Notes: a model not told the origin generated them from the sequence alone. A stretch of 64,000 bases of DNA from Actinacidiphila yanglinensis (GCF_900107965.1 NZ_FNVU01000002.1:248001-312000); one strand, 5' to 3'; positions 51,474 to 61,325 are shown, counted from the first letter of the stretch. Made by a program: numbers and translations.

Positions 51474-52433
51474 ATGTTGCGCAATGTGGCGGCCGTGGTG
51501 CTGGACGGGGTGCACCCCTTCGAACTCGGCGTGGTGTGCGAGGTCTTCGGGCTGGACCGGAGCGACGAGGGGCTGCCGGTCTACGACTTCGCGGTGGTCT
51601 CCGCGGAGGGGCGGCAGCTGGAGACGCACGCGGGGTTCGGGCTGGTGGTGCGCGCGGAGCTCGATCGGCTGGAGGAGGCCGACCTGATCGCGGTCCCGGC
51701 CGGCGACGCGTACAACGAGCGGGACTTCCCGCAGCCGATGCTGGACGCGCTGAACCGCGCGGTCGAGCGCGGCGCGACCGTGCTGAGCGTGTGCTCGGGG
51801 GTGTTCGTGCTCGGTGCGGCCGGGCTGCTGGACGGGCGCCGGTGCGCGGCGCACTGGCGGCACGCCGAACGGCTGGCGCGCCGCCATCCGCGGGCGGACG
51901 TCGAGTCCGACGTGCTCTACGTCGACGACTCCGGGGTGGTCACCTCGGCCGGGACCGCGGCGGGCATCGACGCGTGCCTGCACCTGGTCCGCAAGGAGCA
52001 GGGCACCGCGGTGGCCAACGGCATCGCCCGGCGCATGGTGGTCCCCCCGCACCGCGAGGGCGGGCAGGCCCAGTTCGTGGCCCGGCCGCTGCCGCGGGCG
52101 CAGAGCGACACCGTCACCGGGGTGCTCTCCTGGATGGAGCGCCACCTGGACCGCGAGGTGACCGTGGAGGAGCTGGCGCTGCGCGCGCACATGTCCCCGC
52201 GTACCTTCGCGCGGCGCTTCCAGCAGGAGACCGGCACCACGCCGTATCGCTGGCTGCTGGGCCAACGTGTGCTGCTGGCAAGGGAGTTGCTGGAGGGCAC
52301 GGACGTGACGGTCGACTCCGTGGCGATCCGGGCGGGGTTCGGGAACGCGGCGACGATGCGGCACCACTTCGTGCGGTGGACCGGCACCACCCCGCAGGCG
52401 TACCGCCGCACCTTCCGCGCGCCCGTGCCCTAG
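51474..52433 (+). CDS. GlxA/FtrA-type regulator: DJ-1/PfpI (GATase1-like) plus AraC HTH
   Basis: A 319-residue regulator. An N-terminal DJ-1/PfpI-like domain (about 1-175) has the elbow SVCSGVFVLGAAGLLDG, in which the Cys is retained. The C-terminal AraC-type double HTH (about 215-315) is MSPRTFARRFQQETGTTPYRWLLGQRVLLARELLEGTDVTVDSVAIRAGFGNAATMRHHFVRWTGTTPQAYRRTFR. The architecture resembles AdpA/GlxA. ATG 51474 (MLRNVAAVVLDGV) fits the domain start; ATG 51447 is in frame. Confidence 0.88.
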   Translation: MLRNVAAVVLDGVHPFELGVVCEVFGLDRSDEGLPVYDFAVVSAEGRQLETHAGFGLVVRAELDRLEEADLIAVPAGDAYNERDFPQPMLDALNRAVERGATVLSVCSGVFVLGAAGLLDGRRCAAHWRHAERLARRHPRADVESDVLYVDDSGVVTSAGTAAGIDACLHLVRKEQGTAVANGIARRMVVPPHREGGQAQFVARPLPRAQSDTVTGVLSWMERHLDREVTVEELALRAHMSPRTFARRFQQETGTTPYRWLLGQRVLLARELLEGTDVTVDSVAIRAGFGNAATMRHHFVRWTGTTPQAYRRTFRAPVP

Positions 52434-52435
52434 TA

Positions 52436-52494
52436 CGCCGCCGGCGGCGGGCCCGGCCCGGGAAGAACCGGGCCAGAACCCACCGCCGGCGGCG
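52436..52494. terminator. Large nested terminator hairpin between convergent genes
   Basis: Outer arms CGCCGCCGGCGG (52436-52447) and CCGCCGGCGGCG (52483-52494) enclose a second perfect stem GGCCCGG/CCGGGCC (52455-52461 and 52468-52474). Confidence 0.65.
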
Positions 52495-52506
52495 ATGGTG
52501 CGGGGG

Positions 52507-54141
52507 CTACACGGACGGAGCGGGCTCCGGCGCCAGGGGCGGCACCTCGGTCTCGCCGGTCTCCGCGGTGTAGTCCGCGCGGGACGTCTCGTCGGTGCCC
52601 TCCGGTGCCTTGACCGCGCGCAGCACCAGGGTGAGCACGACCGCGAGCACCACGTTGAGGACGAACGCGGTGAGCCCGATGTACCCGATCCTGCCGATCC
52701 ACGGGATGGTGTCGGAGTTCCCGCCGAAGTGCGACTGGGTCGCGCTGGACTGCTCGTACGCCTTCCAGGTGCCGTAGGCCATGCCCGCGGCCCAGCCGAC
52801 CAGCAGCGCCCAGCGGTGGAACCAGCGGGTGAACAGCCCGCCGACGATCGCGGGAACCGTCTGGAGGATCCAGATTCCGCCCAGCAGCTGGAAGTTGATC
52901 GCCACCGTCTTGTCCATGGACAGCACGAAGACGAGCGCGCCGACCTTCACCACGAGCGAGGCGAGCTTGGAGACGCGGGTCTCCTCCTCGGGTGTGGCGT
53001 TCGGGCGGATCAGGTCCTTGTAGATGTTGCGGGTGAAGAGGTTCGCGGCGGCGATCGACATGATCGCGGCGGGCACCAGCGCGCCGATCGCGATCGCCGC
53101 GAACGCGACGCCGGCGAACCAGCTCGGGAAGACGTTCTCGAAGAGCTGCGGGATGGCCAGTTGGCCGTTGTAGCCCTTGATGTTCTTGCCGACGCCGTCC
53201 GCGACCGCCATGAAGCCGAGCATCGCCAGCAGCCCGAGCATCAGCGAGTACAGCGGCAGGATCGCGGTGTTGCGCTGGATGACGGTGCGGCTCTTGCCGG
53301 AGAGCACCGCGGTCACCGAGTGCGGGTAGAGGAACAGCGCCATCGCGGAACCCAACGCGAGGGTGGCGTAGGCCCACTGGGCCTGCGGTGCGACGGTCAG
53401 CGAGCCCCTCGGCTTGCCGGTGGCGGGGTTCTTCACGGCGTACGCCGCGCTCGCCTTGTGGAAGATGTCGTCGAACCCGCCCAGCTTGTACGGGATGTAG
53501 ATGATCGCCACCGCGATCACGATGTAGATCAGCGCGTCCTTGACGAAGGCGATCAGCGCCGGCGCCCGCAGCCCCGAGGAGTACGTGTACGCGGCGAGCA
53601 CGCCGAAGGCGATCAGCAGCGGCAGGTCCTTGACGAACCAGTTGGTGGAGTCGCTGCCGCCGATCCCGACCACGTCCAGCACCGCCTGGATGCCGACGAG
53701 TTGGAGCGCGATGTACGGCATCGTGGCCAGGATGCCGGTGAGCGCGACGGCCACCGACAGGCTCTTGGAGCCGAACCGGCCCCGGATGAAGTCCGAGGAG
53801 GTCACGTAGCCGTGCTTGCGGGAGACCGACCACAGCCGCGGCAGGAAGAGGAAGACCAGCGGGTAGGCGATGATCGTGTAGGGCACCGCGAAGAAGCCGG
53901 CCGCGCCCGCGCCGTAGATCGCCGCCGGTACGGCGACGAAGGTGTACGCGGTGTACAGGTCGCCGCCGAGCAGGAACCAGGTCACCCAGGTACCGAAGCT
54001 GCGCCCGCCCAGGCCCCACTCCTCCAGGTGCAGCGCGTTGTCCGCGCGGCGCCAGCGGGCGGCCAGGAAACCGATCACCGTGACGGCGAGGAAGAAGAAG
54101 ATGAGGACGCCGAGCGCGACCCCGTTGACGTCGTTCTTCAC
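52507..54141 (-). CDS. Sodium:solute symporter (SSS family, MctP-like monocarboxylate permease)
   Basis: A 544-residue integral membrane protein with about 13 transmembrane segments. SSS landmarks are FGTWVTWFLLGGDLYTAYTFVAVPAAIYGAGAAGFFAVPYTI near the N terminus and FAAIAIGALVPAAIMSIAAANLFTRNIYKDLI in the later part. The partner DUF3311 gene immediately upstream is the standard companion of the MctP-type monocarboxylate transporters. The GTG start (54139-54141) overlaps that gene's stop as GTGA. The transported acid is not determined. Confidence 0.88.
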   Translation of the reverse strand: MKNDVNGVALGVLIFFFLAVTVIGFLAARWRRADNALHLEEWGLGGRSFGTWVTWFLLGGDLYTAYTFVAVPAAIYGAGAAGFFAVPYTIIAYPLVFLFLPRLWSVSRKHGYVTSSDFIRGRFGSKSLSVAVALTGILATMPYIALQLVGIQAVLDVVGIGGSDSTNWFVKDLPLLIAFGVLAAYTYSSGLRAPALIAFVKDALIYIVIAVAIIYIPYKLGGFDDIFHKASAAYAVKNPATGKPRGSLTVAPQAQWAYATLALGSAMALFLYPHSVTAVLSGKSRTVIQRNTAILPLYSLMLGLLAMLGFMAVADGVGKNIKGYNGQLAIPQLFENVFPSWFAGVAFAAIAIGALVPAAIMSIAAANLFTRNIYKDLIRPNATPEEETRVSKLASLVVKVGALVFVLSMDKTVAINFQLLGGIWILQTVPAIVGGLFTRWFHRWALLVGWAAGMAYGTWKAYEQSSATQSHFGGNSDTIPWIGRIGYIGLTAFVLNVVLAVVLTLVLRAVKAPEGTDETSRADYTAETGETEVPPLAPEPAPSV

Positions 54142-54422
54142 TTGGCCGCACCCCCGTTCCGGCCGCGCGCGTCCCGGCGGACCAGCACGTAGGCGGTGTA
54201 GGTGAGTGCCGCGGAGACCGGCACCCAGGCGAGCTGGTACCAGTAGAAGAACGGCATGCCGATGAAGGTCGGTGTCAGCCGTGAGTACGAGTTGACCCAC
54301 AGCATGCTGACCAGCGGGATGATCAGGCAGATCCCGGCGGCGACCCGAGCGGCGGTGACCACCGGACGCGGTTGGTCCGACGGCTGGCGCGGTGGGGGTA
54401 CTTGTGTCGGCGCAGTCGGCAC
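54138..54422 (-). CDS. DUF3311 small membrane subunit
   Basis: A 94-residue protein with two hydrophobic segments (AARVAAGICLIIPLVSMLWVNSY and FFYWYQLAWVPVSAALTYTAYVLV) and a proline-rich N terminus. DUF3311 proteins are encoded together with SSS symporters and resemble a small auxiliary subunit. GTG 54420-54422 has GGGAG 8 bases upstream. It overlaps the symporter gene by four bases. Confidence 0.88.
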   Translation of the reverse strand: MPTAPTQVPPPRQPSDQPRPVVTAARVAAGICLIIPLVSMLWVNSYSRLTPTFIGMPFFYWYQLAWVPVSAALTYTAYVLVRRDARGRNGGAAK

Positions 54423-54532
54423 AGTTGGTGCTCCCGTCCCCTAGGCGATCAATGCGGTGCGCAGGAATCTAGGGGAGGGAGGCAACACGCGTCACTACCT
54501 GTGCGGATATCCACCGTACGAGGGACCGCCGA

Positions 54533-55360
<828 letters not shown>

Positions 55361-55461
55361 TCACATGGTGGCACGGGCTGCCCTGCCGGAGGGAGGCGGT
55401 GGGTGGCTGATGCCTCAGGTGTCGGTCCGATAACAGGTCCGACGGGTGCTCTTATACACCC

Positions 55462-55490
55462 TTGACACCCCTAAAGGTCTAGGCCAAGCT
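55462..55490 (+). promoter_or_regulatory. Promoter of dasABCD
   Basis: TTGACA (55462-55467), a 17-base spacer, CAAGCT. A dre-like palindrome occupies the spacer and -10, placing DasR to block RNA polymerase. Confidence 0.5.
55473..55488. promoter_or_regulatory. dre-like DasR site in the dasA promoter
   Basis: AAAGGTCTAGGCCAAG resembles the DasR consensus ACTGGTCTAGACCACT, with the central GGTCTAG-CCA preserved. Confidence 0.6.
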
Positions 55491-55497
55491 CCGGGGT

Positions 55498-55513
55498 ACT
55501 GGTCTAAACCATT
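55498..55513. promoter_or_regulatory. dre site upstream of dasA
   Basis: ACTGGTCTAAACCATT matches the DasR consensus at 14 of 16 positions. It lies just downstream of the predicted -10, 25 bases from the first site. Confidence 0.75.
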
Positions 55514-55618
55514 AACGACCAATCCCAGACCCACGAGCAGGACGCGGCTGCAACGTACGTGCGGCAGCCGACATTTCGGGCGGTGGGGGGAGTTTCGGGC
55601 ATCCTTGAGGAGGGTGGC

Positions 55619-56914
55619 ATGAGGCGCAAGCTCATCGCTGCGATCGGTGTCGCGGCAGTGCTGACCGGGGTCGCGGCCTGCGGGGGCAGTGACAACAAGT
55701 CCGACTCGGGCAAGAGCAGTTCCGCCGGACCGGCCGATTTCAAGGGCAAGACGCTCAACGTGTGGCTGATGAGCGGCTCCAACCCGCCCGGCTGGACCAA
55801 GGACATCACCGCCGCGTTCGAGAAGCAGTACCCCGGCGCGAAGCTCAAGATCACCGTCCAGCAGTGGGACGGCATCCAGCAGAAGCTCACCACCGCCCTG
55901 TCGGAGAGCACCCCGCCGGACGTCATCGAGGTCGGCAACACCCAGACGCCCTACTACGCGGCCACCGGTGGTCTGAAGGACCTCACCAGCGTCAAGGCCG
56001 ACATCGGCGGCAACGACTGGGCGCCGTCGCTCAACGGCTCCGCGGTCTACAACGGCAAGCAGTTCGCCGCCCCGTGGTACTTCGCCAGCCGGGTCGTCGT
56101 CTACAACAAGAAGATCTGGACCGCGGCCGGCATCACCACGCCGCCGAAGACCCAGGACGAACTCTTCAGCGACCTGGACAAGATCAAGGCCAAGGGCACC
56201 AAGGACGCCTTCTACCTGCCCGGTCAGGACTGGTACGGCTTCGACGGCTTCCTCCTCGACGCCGGCGCCGACCTGGTCAAGAAGGACGGCGACAAGTACA
56301 CGGGCAACCTGGACACCCCGCAGGCCGCCTCGGCGATCAGCCTCTACAAGAAGCTGAACGGCTACGGCACCGCGCCCAAGGACAAGGACGAGGCCACCCC
56401 GCAGCAGTCCGACGTATTCGCCAAGGGCGACGTCGGCGCGTTCCTCGGCCTCGGCTGGGAGGCGGCCGGCGCCATCACCAAGAACCCGGCGCTGAAGGAC
56501 CAGGTCGGCTTCTTCGCCTTCCCGGGCAAGACGGCAGCCAAGACCGCCAGCGTCTTCGTCGGCGGCTCCAACCTGGCCATCACCCAGGGCAGCAAGAACC
56601 CCGAACTGGCCCAGGACTTCCTGAAGATGGCCATGTCCGACCAGTTCGAGGGCGAGCTGGCCAAGGAGGGCGGCGTCGTCCCGAACAAGGCGAGCCTCGA
56701 CTCCAACCTCTCTGGCAACGAGTTCGGCACCGTCTCCGCGGCCGCCGCCGCCAACGGCGGTACCACGCCGCTGATCCCGGCCTGGGGAAGCGTGGAGAAC
56801 GTGCCCAACCCGATCACCACGCTCTTCATGACCGGCGTGCTCCAGGGCCAGTCCCCGAGCGCGGCAGCCAAGAAGGCCGACGCCGAGATCGACAAGCGGC
56901 TCAGCCAGCAGTAG
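55619..56914 (+). CDS. dasA: DasA: aminosugar (chitooligosaccharide) ABC-transporter solute-binding lipoprotein
   Basis: A 431-residue family-1 extracellular solute-binding lipoprotein. The lipobox is in LTGVAAC (Cys21), then a Ser/Lys-rich spacer and the ligand-binding fold (LNVWLMSGSNPPGWTKDITAAFEKQYPGAKLKI; PPDVIEVGNTQTPYYAATGG; NGKQFAAPWYFASRVVVYNKKIW; DVGAFLGLGWEAAGAI). Streptomyces DasA binds N,N'-diacetylchitobiose and longer chitin oligomers. ATG 55619 has GAGGAGG upstream. A 15-base-pair hairpin separates it from dasB. Confidence 0.93.
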   Translation: MRRKLIAAIGVAAVLTGVAACGGSDNKSDSGKSSSAGPADFKGKTLNVWLMSGSNPPGWTKDITAAFEKQYPGAKLKITVQQWDGIQQKLTTALSESTPPDVIEVGNTQTPYYAATGGLKDLTSVKADIGGNDWAPSLNGSAVYNGKQFAAPWYFASRVVVYNKKIWTAAGITTPPKTQDELFSDLDKIKAKGTKDAFYLPGQDWYGFDGFLLDAGADLVKKDGDKYTGNLDTPQAASAISLYKKLNGYGTAPKDKDEATPQQSDVFAKGDVGAFLGLGWEAAGAITKNPALKDQVGFFAFPGKTAAKTASVFVGGSNLAITQGSKNPELAQDFLKMAMSDQFEGELAKEGGVVPNKASLDSNLSGNEFGTVSAAAAANGGTTPLIPAWGSVENVPNPITTLFMTGVLQGQSPSAAAKKADAEIDKRLSQQ

Positions 56915-56923
56915 TCATCCCGA

Positions 56924-56970
56924 CCGGGCCCGGCCGCCTGCCGCCCTGAGCGACCGGCGGCCGGGCCCGG
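56924..56970 (+). promoter_or_regulatory. Intercistronic hairpin between dasA and dasB
   Basis: A perfect 15-base-pair stem CCGGGCCCGGCCGCC / GGCGGCCGGGCCCGG (56924-56938, 56956-56970), loop 17 bases. Without a U-tract it more likely stabilises dasA mRNA or partly terminates, which would raise the binding protein above the permease level. Confidence 0.55.
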
Positions 56971-57009
56971 CGCAGCGTTTCGCAGCGGACGGCACGAGAA
57001 GAGGGAAGC

Positions 57010-58026
57010 ATGGCCGCGCAGTACAAAGGGACGCAGGTACGGGCCCCCGACGAGGGGGCGGCCGAACCCGGACCACTCCGCCCCGCCGGTGGGAAGCCCC
57101 CGGCCGGCGCCCGGACGGCGCGCACCGCGGGCACCGCGGCGCTCTCCCGTGCCACGCCGTACCTGCTGATCCTGCCCGCGCTGGTCGCGACCGCGCTTCT
57201 GCTCGGCTACCCGCTGATCCAGAACGTCATCATCTCGTTCCAGACCCTCGACGCCTTCCAGCTGATCCAGCACACCACCCAGTGGACCGGCTTCGGCAAC
57301 TACAAGGCCCAGCTCACCAGTGCCGAGTTCTGGCACACCACCGAGCGCTCGGTCTTCTTCACCCTCGCCAACGTCGCGCTGATCATGGTCTCCGGCGCCC
57401 TGGTCGGGCTGCTGCTGTACCGGCTGGGCAAGCGGATGCGGCTGCTGCTGTCGATCGGCCTGGTGCTCGCCTGGGCGATGCCCACCGTGGCCGGCACCAC
57501 CGTCTACCAGTGGCTCTTCGACACCCGCTACGGCGTCGTCAACTGGTTCCTGGACAAGCTCGGCTGGCACTCGATGGCCGGCTACAACTGGTTCGGCGGC
57601 CAGTTCTCCACCTTCGCGGTCATCACGCTGATGATCGTCTGGCAGTCCATCCCGTTCGTCGCCCTCAACCTCTACGCGGCGCTCACCACCATCTCCGGTG
57701 AGATCTTCGAGGCGGCACGGATGGACGGCGCCGGGGCGTGGCGCACCTTCTCCTCGGTGCTCTTCCCGATGCTCCGGCCGTTCTTCCTGAGCACCGCGTT
57801 CCTGGAGGTCATCTGGGTGTTCAAGGCGTTCACCCAGGTCTACGCGCTGAACGCCGGCGGTCCGGAGGGCCTGACCGAGACGCTGCCGGTCTATGCGTTC
57901 GTCGAGGGCGTCGGCAACCAGCACTACGGCACCGGCGCGGCGATCTCCGTGCTCACCATCCTCATCCTGCTGGCGCTGATGTCCTACTACTTCCGAATCA
58001 TCCTGAAGCAGGAGGACGACCTGTGA
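57010..58026 (+). CDS. dasB: DasB: ABC-transporter permease
   Basis: A 338-residue inner-membrane permease of the MalF/CUT1 family with six transmembrane helices after a 45-residue hydrophilic N terminus. The cytoplasmic EAA loop that docks the ATPase is EAARMDGAGAWRTFSSVLFPMLRP. The energising ATPase is not in this window; in Streptomyces the shared MsiK ATPase serves this role. Its stop overlaps dasC by GTGA. Confidence 0.92.
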   Translation: MAAQYKGTQVRAPDEGAAEPGPLRPAGGKPPAGARTARTAGTAALSRATPYLLILPALVATALLLGYPLIQNVIISFQTLDAFQLIQHTTQWTGFGNYKAQLTSAEFWHTTERSVFFTLANVALIMVSGALVGLLLYRLGKRMRLLLSIGLVLAWAMPTVAGTTVYQWLFDTRYGVVNWFLDKLGWHSMAGYNWFGGQFSTFAVITLMIVWQSIPFVALNLYAALTTISGEIFEAARMDGAGAWRTFSSVLFPMLRPFFLSTAFLEVIWVFKAFTQVYALNAGGPEGLTETLPVYAFVEGVGNQHYGTGAAISVLTILILLALMSYYFRIILKQEDDL

Positions 58027-58850
58027 GGCGCTCCCTGTTCGGACGGCTGTGGCCCAACCTGGTCGCGGGCATCCTCTTCGTCTTCTTCGTCTTCCCCGTC
58101 TACTGGATGCTGACGACGGCGTTCAAGCCCGACCTCGACATCATCTCCACCACCCCGGTCTTCGTGCCCTTCCACGGCACCACGTCGCACTTCGACAAGG
58201 CCGTGCACGCGGCGGGCTTCTGGACGCTGGTGCGCAACAGCCTCACCGTGACCATCGGCGCGGTGCTGCTGTCGCTGCTGCTGGCGACGGCCGCGGCGTT
58301 CGCGGTGGCGCGGATGCGCTTCCGCGGCCGCAAGGCGTTCGTGCTGATCGTGATGGTGGCGCAGATGGCGCCGTGGGAGGTCATGACGATCTCCGTCTAC
58401 ATGATCGTCCGCGACCAGGACATGCTCAACAAGCTGCTCCCGCTGACCCTCTTCTACATGATGATGGTGATGCCGTTCACCATCTGGACGCTGCGCGGGT
58501 TCATCGCCGCGGTGCCCAAGGAACTGGAGGAGTCCGCCCTGATGGACGGCTGCACCCGGTTCCAGGCGTTCATGAGGGTGGTGCTGCCGCTGCTGGCACC
58601 GGGGTTGATGTCCACCTCGCTGTTCGGCTTCATCACGGCGTGGAACGAGTTCCCGCTGGTGCTGATCCTCAACAAGGAGAGCGGCCAGACCCTGCCGCTG
58701 TGGCTGACCCAGTTCCAGACCAACTTCGGTGACGACTGGGGCGCCACGATGGCCGCCTCCAGCCTCTTCACGCTGCCCGTGGTGGTCGTCTTCCTGGTCC
58801 TCCAGCGCAGGGCCGTCGCCGGACTGACCGCCGGGGCGGTGAAGGGATGA
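58023..58850 (+). CDS. dasC: DasC: ABC-transporter permease
   Basis: A 275-residue MalG-type permease. Transmembrane helices begin LVAGILFVFFVFPVYWML; the EAA loop is KELEESALMDGCTRFQAFMRVVLPLLAPGL. It pairs with DasB to form the sugar pore. GTG 58023 overlaps the dasB stop, and its own stop overlaps dasD as ATGA, so all three are translationally coupled. Confidence 0.92.
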   Translation: MRRSLFGRLWPNLVAGILFVFFVFPVYWMLTTAFKPDLDIISTTPVFVPFHGTTSHFDKAVHAAGFWTLVRNSLTVTIGAVLLSLLLATAAAFAVARMRFRGRKAFVLIVMVAQMAPWEVMTISVYMIVRDQDMLNKLLPLTLFYMMMVMPFTIWTLRGFIAAVPKELEESALMDGCTRFQAFMRVVLPLLAPGLMSTSLFGFITAWNEFPLVLILNKESGQTLPLWLTQFQTNFGDDWGATMAASSLFTLPVVVVFLVLQRRAVAGLTAGAVKG

Positions 58851-60385
58851 GCCCCATCACCCGTACGAGCGACGTCGCCGGCGCCGACGGCCCGCCCACC
58901 GCGGACGCCCTGGCCGCCGACGCGCTGGCCGTCCTCCAGCCCGGCTTCGCCGGAACCACCGCGCCCCCGTGGGTGCTGAGACTGCTGGGTGAGGGGCTCG
59001 GCTCGGTCGGCGTGTTCTCCCGCAACATCGAGTCGCCGGAGCAACTCGCCGCGCTCACCGCGCAGTTGCGCGCGGTGCGGCCGGACGTGCTGGTCGCCGC
59101 CGACGAGGAGGGCGGTGACGTCACCCGGCTGGAGTCCCGCGGCGGCTCGTCGTTCCCCGGCAACCTGGCACTCGGCGCCGTCGACGACCCGAAGCTGACC
59201 CGCGCGGTCGCCGCCGAACTCGGCCGCAGGCTCGCCGCCTGCGGGGTGAACTTCGACTGGGCTCCGTCCGCCGACGTCAACTCCGACCCGGGCAACCCGG
59301 TCATCGGGGTGCGGTCCTTCGGCGCCGACCCCGACCTGGTGGCCCGTCACACCGCCGCCTACGTGGAAGGGCTCCAGTCCGCCGGCGTCGCCGCCAGCGT
59401 CAAGCACTTCCCCGGCCACGGCGACACCGCCATCGACTCGCACCACGCGCTGCCGCGGATCGACGTGGACGCCGCCACCCTGCGGGCCCGCGAACTCGTG
59501 CCGTTCCGGGCGGCGGTCGCGGCCGGCGCCAAGGTCGTGATGAGCGCGCACATCCTGGTGCCCGCGCTCGACCCGGACCTGCCCGCCACGCTCAGCCCGG
59601 CGATCCTGACCGGCCTGCTGCGCGCTCCCGAGGAGGAGGGCGGCCTCGGGTACGACGGGCTGGTGGTCACCGACGGCATCGAGATGCAGGCCATCGCGGC
59701 CGCGTACGGGATCGAGCGCGGCACCGTCATGGCGCTGGCCGCCGGCGCCGACGCGATCTGCGTCGGCGGCGGACTGTGCGACGAGCGGACCGCGCTGAAC
59801 CTGCGCGACGCGATCGTCGCGGCGGTACGGGACGGCTCGCTGCCGGCCGAACGGCTGGCCGACGCGGCCCGCCGGGTTCGGGAACTGGCGGCGTGGGCGG
59901 CGCGGCAGCCGGGTGCGGCGGAGGGGAGCGCACCCGGCTCCGACGTCGGCCTGGAGGCGGCTCGCCGGGCGCTGCGGATCACCCGCGGCGAGGGCTTCAC
60001 CCCGCTGGACGGCCCGCCCTACGTGGCGGCGTTCACCCCGGTGGCGAACATCGCGGTGGGCGACGTGACCCCGTGGGGGGTGGCCGCCGAACTCGACCGG
60101 ATGCTGCCCGGCACCCTCACCGGCAGCTACCGCTCCGCCGACATCACCGAGCTGCTCGCCGCGGCCGGGGAGCGCCGGGTGGTGGCGGTGGTCCGCGACG
60201 CGCACCGGCACGCGTGGATGGCGGAGGCGCTGGCCGCGCTCCTGGCCGTCCGCCCCGACACGATCGTGGTGGAGATGGGGGTGCCCCAGGCCCCGCCGGT
60301 CGGCTCCCTGCACATCGCCACCCACGGCGCCGCCCGCGTCTGCGGCGAGGCGGCGGCCGAGGCGATCGTCGGCCGCGAGGCGTAG
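58847..60385 (+). CDS. dasD: DasD: intracellular GH3 beta-N-acetylglucosaminidase (NagZ-like)
   Basis: A 512-residue glycoside hydrolase family 3 enzyme. The signature KHFPGHGDT (186-194), with the catalytic His-Asp dyad of the NagZ type, and the nucleophile Asp276 (VVTDGIEM) are present. It has no signal peptide, so it acts on imported disaccharides such as chitobiose. The C-terminal 130 residues extend beyond the TIM barrel. ATG 58847 overlaps dasC. A terminator hairpin follows. Confidence 0.93.
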   Translation: MSPITRTSDVAGADGPPTADALAADALAVLQPGFAGTTAPPWVLRLLGEGLGSVGVFSRNIESPEQLAALTAQLRAVRPDVLVAADEEGGDVTRLESRGGSSFPGNLALGAVDDPKLTRAVAAELGRRLAACGVNFDWAPSADVNSDPGNPVIGVRSFGADPDLVARHTAAYVEGLQSAGVAASVKHFPGHGDTAIDSHHALPRIDVDAATLRARELVPFRAAVAAGAKVVMSAHILVPALDPDLPATLSPAILTGLLRAPEEEGGLGYDGLVVTDGIEMQAIAAAYGIERGTVMALAAGADAICVGGGLCDERTALNLRDAIVAAVRDGSLPAERLADAARRVRELAAWAARQPGAAEGSAPGSDVGLEAARRALRITRGEGFTPLDGPPYVAAFTPVANIAVGDVTPWGVAAELDRMLPGTLTGSYRSADITELLAAAGERRVVAVVRDAHRHAWMAEALAALLAVRPDTIVVEMGVPQAPPVGSLHIATHGAARVCGEAAAEAIVGREA

Positions 60386-60424
60386 CGGGCGACGGGCACC
60401 GCCGCTCCGGCGGCGGGAACGGAG

Positions 60425-60458
60425 GACGCCGCGGGCTCCGGAAGGAGCGCGCGGCGTC
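60425..60458. terminator. Terminator between dasD and nagB (convergent)
   Basis: GACGCCGCG.GGCTCC and GGAGCG.CGCGGCGTC pair around a GGAA loop, lying between convergent genes. Confidence 0.6.
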
Positions 60459-60496
60459 TCGCGTGTGCGGCCGGTCCGGGCCGCGGGCCGGGCCGC

Positions 60497-61282
60497 TTAC
60501 AGGCCCTGCCAGTCCGGCTTGGCCGCGTAGGTGGCACGGAAGTACGGCGCCAGCTTCAGCTTGGACGCGGCCGCCTCGTCGACCACGACGGTGGCGTGCG
60601 GGTGGAGTTGCAGCGCGGAGGCGGGCACCACAGCGGCGACCGGGCCCTCCACGGTCTGCGCGACGGCCTCCGCCTTGCCCTCGCCGGTGGCCAGCAGGAC
60701 CAGGTGCCGCGCCTCCAGGATGGTGCCGATGCCCTGGGTGATCACGTGGCGCGGCACCTGCTCGATGTCGCCGTCGAAGAAGCGGGCGTTGTCCACCCGG
60801 GTCTGCTCGGTGAGGGTCTTGATCCGGGTCCGGGAGGCCAGCGACGAGCAGGGCTCGTTGAACCCTATGTGGCCGTCCGTGCCGATGCCGAGCAGCTGGA
60901 GGTCGACCCCGCCGGCCGCCGCGAGCGCGGCGTCGTAGGCCGCGCAGGCCGCCTGCACGTCGGCGGCGGCGCCGTCCGGGCCCATGAAGGCCTTCGGGGA
61001 CAGGCCGAGCGGGTCGACCACCTCGCGCAGCACCACCGAGCGGTACGACTCCGGGTGCCCGGCGGGCAGGCCCACGTACTCGTCGAGCTGGCACACCCGC
61101 GCCCGCGACGCGTCCACCGCGCCGGCCCGCACCCGGGCGGCGAGCGCCTGGTAGACCGGCAGCGGGGTGGAGCCGGTCGCCACGCCGAGCAGGGCGTCCG
61201 GCGTGCGCCGCAGCAGGGCGGCCATGGCCTCCGCGATGAGTTCGCCGCCCGCGGCGGCGTCCGGCACGATGACAACTTCCAC
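60497..61282 (-). CDS. nagB: Glucosamine-6-phosphate deaminase NagB
   Basis: A 261-residue NagB. GVATGSTPLPVYQAL is the phosphate-binding loop, QLDEYVGL and the general base Asp are present, HIGFNEPCSS is the signature, and LATGEGKAEAV matches the allosteric/active-site region. It converts GlcN-6P to fructose-6P plus ammonia, feeding the products of the das locus into glycolysis. GTG 61282 gives the family N terminus; the ribosome site is weak. It is divergent from the SIS gene across a dre site. Confidence 0.95.
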   Translation of the reverse strand: MEVVIVPDAAAGGELIAEAMAALLRRTPDALLGVATGSTPLPVYQALAARVRAGAVDASRARVCQLDEYVGLPAGHPESYRSVVLREVVDPLGLSPKAFMGPDGAAADVQAACAAYDAALAAAGGVDLQLLGIGTDGHIGFNEPCSSLASRTRIKTLTEQTRVDNARFFDGDIEQVPRHVITQGIGTILEARHLVLLATGEGKAEAVAQTVEGPVAAVVPASALQLHPHATVVVDEAAASKLKLAPYFRATYAAKPDWQGL

Positions 61283-61309
61283 GCTGGGCCTGCCGTTCTG
61301 AAGAAGACG

Positions 61310-61325
61310 TGTGGTATAGACCAAT
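61310..61325. promoter_or_regulatory. dre site between nagB and the SIS gene
   Basis: On the minus strand ATTGGTCTATACCACA matches the DasR consensus at 13-14 of 16 positions. It lies 28 bases from the nagB start and in the leader or promoter of the divergent SIS gene. Confidence 0.7.

Noticed and set aside
52595..54205. Several plus-strand ORFs opposite the SSS symporter and DUF3311 genes
   Set aside because: They mirror the membrane-protein codons; the minus strand has coupled starts, ribosome sites and transmembrane patterns.
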